Below, piece by piece: positions 58,619-64,000 of a stretch of DNA of 64,000 nt. The notes under the pieces were generated by a model, which did not search any database, had not been told where the DNA came from, and saw nothing but the letters and a program-made list of their open reading frames with translations. The stretch's first letter is position 1, and the number at the start of each line of letters is the position of its first letter. Source of the stretch: Streptomyces mirabilis (GTDB lineage: Bacteria > Actinomycetota > Actinomycetes > Streptomycetales > Streptomycetaceae); the NCBI RefSeq assembly GCF_018310535.1, contig NZ_CP074102.1, forward strand, positions 6,696,001-6,760,000. The letters are read 5' to 3'. A program made the translations under genes and the position numbers.

Positions 58619-59443
58619 TCAGTACGGCCAGATCGGCGGGTGCGTCGTGAAGTGGCCGCCCAGGTGGGCGTGGTCCGGGTTGGCCGGGTCGAGCTCGCCC
58701 TGTTCGGCGATGAGCTTCTCGGCGTACGGCTCGGAGTCGTCCCGCGGCTCATAGCCCAGCGCCCGGGCCGTCGAGAGGTCCCACCACAGGCGGGTGTTGG
58801 CGGAGGAACCGTAGACGACCGTGTGCCGTACGTCCTCGGCGGTCAGCGCCGCGTGGAAGAGGCGGGCGCCGTCCTCGGGGCTCATCCAGACGGAGAGCAT
58901 GCGCACGCTGGTGGGCTCCGCGAAGCAGGAGCCGATGCGGACCGAGACCGTCTCCAGGCCGTGCTTGTCCCAGTAGAACTGCGCCAGGTCCTCGCCGAAG
59001 GACTTGGAGAGCCCGTAGAAGGTGTCCGGGCGGCGCGGGGTGTCGATCGGGATCAGGGCGCTGTCGTCGAAGGGGGCCTCGCCCTGGGGGTGCGGGGTGA
59101 AGCCGACGGCGTGGTTGGAGGAGGCGAAGACGATCCGTCGTACGCCCTCTTCGCGCGCCGCCTCGTACAGGTTGTACGTCCCCTCGATGTTCGCCTTGAG
59201 GATCTTGTCGAAGGAGGCTTCCAGGGAGATGCCCGCGAGGTGGATGATCGCGTCGACGCCCCGCACGGCCTCACGCAGGGCGGCCTTGTCCGCGAGGTCC
59301 GCGGTGAGCGCGTCCGGCTCGCCCTCGACGGGCAGCAGGTCGAGGAGGCGCAGCTGGTAGCCGTAGTCCGGCAGCAGCCCCCGCATCAGGGTGCCGAGTC
59401 CGCCGGCGGCGCCGGTGAGCAGAACGGTGCGGGGAGCGGGCAT
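58619..59443 (-). CDS. udh: Uronate dehydrogenase
   Basis: NAD-dependent SDR enzyme oxidising glucuronate or galacturonate to the aldarolactone. The 274-aa protein shows TVLLTGAAGGLGTLMRGLLP (NAD motif), IIHLAGISLEASFDKILKAN, FASSNHAVGF, the catalytic Tyr-Lys in TFYGLSKSFGEDLAQFY, and VRIGSCFAEPTSVRMLSVW, all close to the known Agrobacterium Udh. It is divergent from kdgD, which acts further along the same pathway. Confidence 0.88.
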   Translation of the reverse strand: MPAPRTVLLTGAAGGLGTLMRGLLPDYGYQLRLLDLLPVEGEPDALTADLADKAALREAVRGVDAIIHLAGISLEASFDKILKANIEGTYNLYEAAREEGVRRIVFASSNHAVGFTPHPQGEAPFDDSALIPIDTPRRPDTFYGLSKSFGEDLAQFYWDKHGLETVSVRIGSCFAEPTSVRMLSVWMSPEDGARLFHAALTAEDVRHTVVYGSSANTRLWWDLSTARALGYEPRDDSEPYAEKLIAEQGELDPANPDHAHLGGHFTTHPPIWPY

Positions 59444-59457
59444 GCGGGTGTCTCCTC

Positions 59458-59477
59458 ACGGCCACGTGAGTGGCCGT
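59458..59477. promoter_or_regulatory. Inverted repeat in the udh leader
   Basis: ACGGCCAC and GTGGCCGT (8-bp arms, four-base centre GTGA) lie 15 bases upstream of the udh ATG. Candidate operator. Confidence 0.55.
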
Positions 59478-59490
59478 ATTCGTGTACGGC

Positions 59491-59638
59491 ATTCACATCC
59501 ATGGACACGCTATGGAGCGCCGACCTGCTCCGTCAAGTGTCGCGCGGAGGTGGCGAATCTGCTGCTGTGTCGCGGGTTTGCGCGCTTGACCGGCCCCAAG
59601 GTCGCGCTTTAGCGTGGTGGCGTTCAGAAATATGGACA
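59491..59638 (+). promoter_or_regulatory. Two related 17-bp motifs in the udh-kdgD divergent region
   Basis: ATTCACATCCATGGACA (59491-59507) and GTTCAGAAATATGGACA (59622-59638) share TTCA-A----ATGGACA in the same orientation, one near each divergent gene. Candidate sites for one regulator coordinating both genes. Confidence 0.45.
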
Positions 59639-59696
59639 TGGATCAGAAACATGCACCGGCTGCTGTGTGCGTGAGCACCTGCCCCAGGGAGAGTCC

Positions 59697-60683
59697 GTGA
59701 CGTCAGCCCCCCTTGCCGCTCGGCTCAGCGTCCCCAGCGGGCCGCTGTTCTTCCCCGTCACGGCGTACGGCCCCGACGGTGCCCTCGATCTCGACACCTA
59801 CCGCGCGCACGTGCGACGCGGCGTCGAGGCCGGTGCCGCCGCCGTCTTCGCCTGCTGCGGCACCGGGGAGTTCCACGCGCTCACGCCCGAGGAGTTCCAG
59901 GAGTGTGTGCGGGCGGCCGTGGAGGAGACGGCCGGGCGGGTTCCGGTCGTCGCGGGCGCCGGGTACGGGACCGCGCTCGCAGTACGGTTCGCACGCCTCG
60001 CCGAGGAGGCCGGGGCCGACGCGCTGCTCGCGATGCCGCCGTATCTGGTGGTGGCGGGGCAGGAGGGGCTCCTGCGGCACTACCGGGAACTCGCCGCCGC
60101 CACCTCGCTGGACATTGTGGTCTACCAGCGCGACAACGCCGTGTTCACGCCCGAGACCGTGGTCGAACTCGCACGCACCGACGGGATCATCGGTTTCAAG
60201 GACGGGGTGGGCGACCTCGACCTGATGCAGCGGATCGTGAGCGCGGTGCGCAGTGAGGTCCCCGGTGACTTCCTGTACTTCAACGGGCTGCCGACCGCCG
60301 AACTGACGGGGCTCGCGTACCGGGGCATCGGCATCACGCTGTACTCGTCGGCGGTCTTCTGCTTCGCGCCCGAGATCGCCCTGGCGTTCCACACGGCGCT
60401 CAACACGGGCGACGACGAGACGGCGAACCGGCTGCTGGACGGCTTCTACCGCCCCTTCGTCGATCTGCGGGCCCAGGGCCGCGGATACGCGGTCTCCCTG
60501 GTCAAGGCGGGGGTGCGGCTGCGGGGGCTGGACGTGGGTGAGGTACGGCCGCCGCTGCACGAGCCGACCGAGGACCATGTGAAGCAGCTCGCGCAGCTGA
60601 TCGAGCGGGGGTATGCGCTGCTGGAGCCGCTCGAAGGACCTGAGGGGCCTGAGGGAGAAGGACGGCTGGGGGAGGGCGAGTGA
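59697..60683 (+). CDS. kdgD: 5-dehydro-4-deoxyglucarate dehydratase
   Basis: DapA-superfamily enzyme that dehydrates and decarboxylates 5-dehydro-4-deoxy-D-glucarate to 2-oxoglutarate semialdehyde. The 328-aa protein starts at the GTG at 59697 (GGGAG upstream). Signatures are VPSGPLFFPVTAYGPDGALD, VFACCGTGEFHALTPEEF, the catalytic tyrosine in DIVVYQRDNAVFTPE and the lysine in GIIGFKDGVGDLDLMQ. With Udh across the intergenic region it forms part of the oxidative hexuronate route; glucarate dehydratase is not in this window. Confidence 0.93.
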   Translation: MTSAPLAARLSVPSGPLFFPVTAYGPDGALDLDTYRAHVRRGVEAGAAAVFACCGTGEFHALTPEEFQECVRAAVEETAGRVPVVAGAGYGTALAVRFARLAEEAGADALLAMPPYLVVAGQEGLLRHYRELAAATSLDIVVYQRDNAVFTPETVVELARTDGIIGFKDGVGDLDLMQRIVSAVRSEVPGDFLYFNGLPTAELTGLAYRGIGITLYSSAVFCFAPEIALAFHTALNTGDDETANRLLDGFYRPFVDLRAQGRGYAVSLVKAGVRLRGLDVGEVRPPLHEPTEDHVKQLAQLIERGYALLEPLEGPEGPEGEGRLGEGE

Positions 60684-61852
60684 AGGCGTCCGCTTTCGTC
60701 TATCCGTGGGACGTCGTCGGGGATCCGGGGGCGGCCGAGCGGATCGCCGGGCTCGGGGTGCGGCAGGTGACGCTCGCCTCCGCGTACCACTCCACGCGCG
60801 CGCTGACCCCTCGCCACCCCCGGCACCGGATCGTGACGGCCTCGCACGCCGCCGTCCTGTACCCCGTCGACGACGCACGGTGGGAGGGGCGCGCGCTGCG
60901 GCCGTACGCCGCCGGGGAGTGGGCGCCCGGGGACGCGTACGGGGAGGCGGCGGGCGCGCTCGCGGAGGCCGGGCTGGACGTCCACACATGGGTGGTCCTC
61001 GCGCACAACTCCCGGATGGGTGCAGAGCATCCGTCCACCTCCGTCGTCAACGCCTACGGGGACCGTTATGCGTGGGCGCCGTGCATCGCGCAGGCCGACA
61101 CGCGGGCGTACCTCGTCGACCTCGCGGTGGAGGCGGCGGTGCGGCCCGGGGCGCCGGGTACGGAGCTGGAGTCGCTCGGCTGGTACGGCCTCACGCATCT
61201 GCACGCCCACGACAAGATCGGCGGGGTGGGGCTCGGGGACGCCGGGCAGTACCTGATGTCGCTCTGCTTCTGCGCGGCCTGCCGGGAGGGGTACGGGGGA
61301 TGCGGGCTCGACACGGATGACCTGGCGTCGGCCGTCCGGGAGGCGCTGGAGCCTGTGTGGCGCGGGGAGGTGCCGTCGGACGGCGGCTGGCCGGCGGTCG
61401 AGAAGCTGCTCGGGGGCGAGACGGCGGCCGCCACGCGCGCGTGGCGTGAGGGCGTGGCCCGTTCGCTCCAGGAGACGGCGGTCGCGGCGGTGCGGGCGGC
61501 CGCGTCGGCCGGCTTCCAGGTGTTGCTGCACGCCGATCCCGTGTCGTACCACTGCGGGGCGAACGCCGGGGTCGATCCCGGGCACATTCTGTCCGTCGCG
61601 GACGGGGTGGTGGTGCCGTGCACGGGTGGGGTGGGCCCGCTGACGCCGTTCGCGGAACAGGGGAGGGAGGCGGCCGTACTGGCCGCCAACTTCACGGTCG
61701 TGTCAGGGATGGGAGGCAGTCCGGGCACGTTGGCGGAGGACGCGGCTCGGGCGGCTTCGGCGGGCGCGACCGAACTGCGGCTGTATCACGCGGGGTTGGC
61801 CTCGGACGCGGATCTGGATGCCGTGCGGGCGGTGTTGACGGGGCCGGCCTGA
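60680..61852 (+). CDS. Uncharacterised protein coupled to kdgD
   Basis: A 390-aa protein, GTG start overlapping the kdgD stop (GTGA). It looks like a TIM-barrel enzyme: VRQVTLASAYHSTRAL near the N-terminus, LDVHTWVVLAHNSRMG, YGLTHLHAHDKIGG, a CFCAACREGYGGCG cysteine cluster near 205, VLLHADPVSYHCGANAG and TELRLYHAGLASDADLDAV. The alternating His/Asp/Glu pattern is reminiscent of glycoside-hydrolase-like barrels, but I cannot name the family. Tight coupling suggests a role in uronate or aldarate use. Confidence 0.8.
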   Translation: MKASAFVYPWDVVGDPGAAERIAGLGVRQVTLASAYHSTRALTPRHPRHRIVTASHAAVLYPVDDARWEGRALRPYAAGEWAPGDAYGEAAGALAEAGLDVHTWVVLAHNSRMGAEHPSTSVVNAYGDRYAWAPCIAQADTRAYLVDLAVEAAVRPGAPGTELESLGWYGLTHLHAHDKIGGVGLGDAGQYLMSLCFCAACREGYGGCGLDTDDLASAVREALEPVWRGEVPSDGGWPAVEKLLGGETAAATRAWREGVARSLQETAVAAVRAAASAGFQVLLHADPVSYHCGANAGVDPGHILSVADGVVVPCTGGVGPLTPFAEQGREAAVLAANFTVVSGMGGSPGTLAEDAARAASAGATELRLYHAGLASDADLDAVRAVLTGPA

Positions 61853-61877
61853 GCCCAGACCCGGAGGGGTGCGTTTT

Positions 61878-63050
61878 CTAGGTGCGGGTGAGCGGGGGCA
61901 GCGTCAGGAGGCGGGTCAGCCCGAGGGCCAGGAGCAGGGGCCGGTAGTCGACCAGTTCGATCAGGCCCGCGCCGACGGCCAGCCCGAGCGCGTTCGGGGC
62001 GTACATCAGGGTGTTCGCGGTGGCGGAGGTGCGGCCGAGGAGCGGGGCCGGAGTCTCGCGCTGGACGGCGGTGTACGCGGCGATCAGGACGCAGGGGAGG
62101 CCGAAGCCGATCACTGCGCCGCAGACCAGGGCCACCGCGTCGGACGGGATCGCGCGGAGCGCGACCGCGACCGCCGTGAGGGCGATGCCGTACGCGGCGA
62201 AGCGGCGCTCGCCCAGTCGGCGGAGCAGGGGACCCGAGACCAGGCCGATCAGCACCGAGCCGGCGCCTTGGGCGACGTAGAGGAGGCCGACGTACGCGGG
62301 GGAGCGGCCAAGACCCTCGGCGACGGCGTAGACCGTGGCGCCGTTGACGCCCGCGAAGAGCATGGTCGTGGCGGCGGCCAGGATCAGTGGCCGGAGTTCC
62401 GGGTGGTGCCGGATGTGGCGGATGCCCGCGGCGGTCCGGGCCCGCCAGGCCAAGGAGTCCGGGACGGGCGGGGCTTCGCGGACCCGCAGCAGCGCGTACA
62501 GCCCGGCCGCGAGGGCGAACGTCACGGCGTCCAGGACGGCCACCCTCGCACCGCCGTACGCCGCGTACAGGCCCGCCCCGGTCAGCGGAGCCAGGAGCTT
62601 CATGCCCTCGCCGGCCGTCATGCGCAGGCCGTTGAAGTCGCCGAGGAGGTGCCTGTCGACTGCCGTGGCCATGAGCGCCGACTCCCCAGCGTCATGGACG
62701 ACGCCCGCCGCCCCGTAGAGCAAAAGCACCGTGAAGAGGATCCACAGGCGGTCCCGGGTGGTCACGGCCGACAGCGTCGGCAGGAGCGCGGCCAGGGTCA
62801 GGTTCAGGGCGATCAGGAGCGGCCGGCGGCGGGTGCGGTCCGCGAGCACGCCGAGGACGGGGCCGACGAGCGTGGGGGCCCAGAGGGCGAACACGCACAG
62901 GGCCGCCAGACCGTTCGAGCCCGTCAGGTCCTTGACCCAGATGCCCGACACCAGCCACATCGCCGACGAGCCGAAGCCCGAGACCACCACTCCGGCCAGG
63001 TACAACCCCGCGTTGCGGTCACCCAGCACACGCGTCACCGTCCATGTCAT
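61878..63050 (-). CDS. MFS transporter
   Basis: A 390-aa 12-TM major facilitator of the enterobactin-exporter/DHA3-like group. VLGVLADRTRRRPLLIALNL is motif A; several Ala/Leu-rich helices follow, with LLRRLGERRFAAYGIALTAV in the second half. The ATG at 63050 (MTWTVTRVLGDRN) has a poor ribosome binding site. It stands alone and substrate is unknown; family members export siderophores or macrolides. Confidence 0.85.
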   Translation of the reverse strand: MTWTVTRVLGDRNAGLYLAGVVVSGFGSSAMWLVSGIWVKDLTGSNGLAALCVFALWAPTLVGPVLGVLADRTRRRPLLIALNLTLAALLPTLSAVTTRDRLWILFTVLLLYGAAGVVHDAGESALMATAVDRHLLGDFNGLRMTAGEGMKLLAPLTGAGLYAAYGGARVAVLDAVTFALAAGLYALLRVREAPPVPDSLAWRARTAAGIRHIRHHPELRPLILAAATTMLFAGVNGATVYAVAEGLGRSPAYVGLLYVAQGAGSVLIGLVSGPLLRRLGERRFAAYGIALTAVAVALRAIPSDAVALVCGAVIGFGLPCVLIAAYTAVQRETPAPLLGRTSATANTLMYAPNALGLAVGAGLIELVDYRPLLLALGLTRLLTLPPLTRT

Positions 63051-63211
63051 GACAGGTGATCGTGGTTCTAAGGAGGGCGGTCGGGGATCGGGCATCCAAC
63101 CTATCTCCTCGGCCGGGAGCGATGAGTTCCGGGCGCCGTTTCGGTCTGCCTCCGGAGTGGAGTCGCAGAAGAGCCGACGAGCTGAAGAGCTCAAGAGCTG
63201 GGGAGCAGCCG

Positions 63212-63811
63212 ATGACGGACGACCGCACTTTCGACACCTTCGACCTCGGGCCGCAGGCCCTGATCGTGGCGCGCCTCGCGGCGGGGATGACGCAGGAGCA
63301 GCTCGACCGCGCCACGCCCTGTCCCGGGCTCGCGGTGCACAACATGCTCGGGCATCTGGGCGGACTGGCCGTCGCCTTCCGTGACGCCGGGCGCAAGGAC
63401 CTGGGCGTCACGACCGACACCAACCCCGGTTCCGTGGTGCCGGACATCGGGCCCGACTGGCGCGCGACCCTGCCGAAGGCGCTCGACGAGCTCGCCGAGG
63501 CCTGGCGCGACCCGGCCGCGTGGACCGGCGTGACCCGTGCGGGCGGGGTGACGCTGCCGGGCGCGGTCGCCGGGGCCGTGGCCGCCGACGAGCTGGTGGT
63601 GCACGGCTGGGACCTGGCCCGGGCCACCGGCCAGGAGTACGAGCCCGACGAGGTCGCGTTGCGGGCGGCCTACGGCTTCCTCGCCGCCGCGGCCGAGAGT
63701 TCCGGCCCGGGCGGTGGCGTGTTCGGCCCCGTGGTGCCCGTGCCTGACGATGCGCCCTTCCTCGACCGCGTGATCGGCCTCAGCGGCCGCGACCCCGGCT
63801 GGAAGCCGTAG
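63212..63811 (+). CDS. TIGR03086-type DinB/maleylpyruvate-isomerase-fold protein
   Basis: A 199-aa protein of the DinB-like four-helix fold. N-terminus: RLAAGMTQEQLDRATPCPGL followed by HNMLGHLGGL (metal-ligand His candidates); third ligand region DELVVHGWDLARATGQ. GGGGAG precedes the ATG at 63212. Such proteins often act as mycothiol-dependent enzymes, but the specific role is unknown. Confidence 0.85.
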   Translation: MTDDRTFDTFDLGPQALIVARLAAGMTQEQLDRATPCPGLAVHNMLGHLGGLAVAFRDAGRKDLGVTTDTNPGSVVPDIGPDWRATLPKALDELAEAWRDPAAWTGVTRAGGVTLPGAVAGAVAADELVVHGWDLARATGQEYEPDEVALRAAYGFLAAAAESSGPGGGVFGPVVPVPDDAPFLDRVIGLSGRDPGWKP

Positions 63812-63844
63812 CCCCGCCTCGCCAAAGACCACGGGAGCCTCGCG

Positions 63845-63965
63845 GCGCGGAAACGGGGTGCCGTGCGGAGCGAGGTGGGGTGCTGTGCGGAAGTGAAGTT
63901 ACGTGCGGTGCGGGAGTGAAGTGCCGTGCGGAAGCGGAATGCCGTGCGGTGCGGAAGCGAGGCGC
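63845..63965. repeat. Degenerate GTGCGG-rich repeats at the window end
   Basis: Repeated words TGCCGTGCGG, GTGCGGAAGCG and GAAGTGAAGT recur imperfectly through this stretch after the last gene. No gene is visible between 63812 and the window end. Confidence 0.55.
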
Positions 63966-64000
63966 CGGGGCGGAGGCGTCTTGTGGCGCCGAAGCGGGCC

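Overview
This window is chromosomal DNA from a high-GC actinomycete, almost certainly a Streptomyces. The evidence is strong third-position GC bias, frequent GTG/TTG starts, stop-start overlaps (ATGA/GTGA), GGAGG-type ribosome binding sites, dense regulator-transporter cassettes, and a core gene order (pgl-opcA-zwf-tal-tkt, ctaB, ctaA, sufR-sufBD-Rieske-CSU-T) that I recall from Streptomyces coelicolor and relatives. Coordinates and motifs were read from the sequence; functions are family assignments made by eye, without database searches.

Layout. 0-4.8 kb: the end of a GH13 alpha-glucosidase and a CUT1 sugar ABC transporter without its own ATPase; one permease carries an unusual extracellular insertion. 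4.9-11.5 kb: pentose phosphate operon on the minus strand (tkt, tal, zwf, opcA, pgl). 11.9-17.5 kb: haem O and haem A synthases, a putative amidohydrolase and an ABC-2 exporter with a duplicated gene tail. 17.5-25.2 kb: an AAC(3)-like acetyltransferase divergent from sufR and the suf Fe-S assembly operon. 25.2-30.5 kb: AbfB-domain membrane protein, a decayed sulfotransferase, an SMR efflux/TetR pair, dapD and an MDR reductase.

30.7-34.4 kb: a likely rifamycin-resistance locus. A 20-nt palindrome matching the rifamycin-associated element (RAE) as I remember it precedes a GT1 glycosyltransferase (rgt type) and then a HelD-like ATPase of the HelR type. 34.5-41.7 kb: a frameshifted ECF sigma factor with its membrane-anchored beta-propeller partner, a dapA paralogue, a small-ORF/Cys-rich pair, an ArsR/SRPBCC pair and a large secreted nuclease. 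42.3-47.9 kb: an acidic hypothetical protein, a Tat-exported PhoX-like protein, then a bacterial Ro ribonucleoprotein locus: three tandem Y-RNA-like genes (two with a permuted tRNA-like module, one without) immediately upstream of the TROVE/Ro60 orthologue rsr.

47.9-53.2 kb: a GntR regulator with ACC deaminase (acdS), a divergent TetR/MFS efflux pair with a concentric operator-like dyad, a large inverted repeat, and a double-domain TerD protein. 53.3-58.3 kb: a polyol/sugar operon (DeoR regulator, binding protein, two permeases, zinc dehydrogenase). 58.6-61.9 kb: a hexuronate-oxidation module (uronate dehydrogenase divergent from 5-dehydro-4-deoxyglucarate dehydratase plus an uncharacterised coupled gene). 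61.9-64.0 kb: an MFS transporter, a TIGR03086-type protein and a degenerate repeat. The most notable points are the RAE-rgt-helR locus and the Ro/Y-RNA locus.
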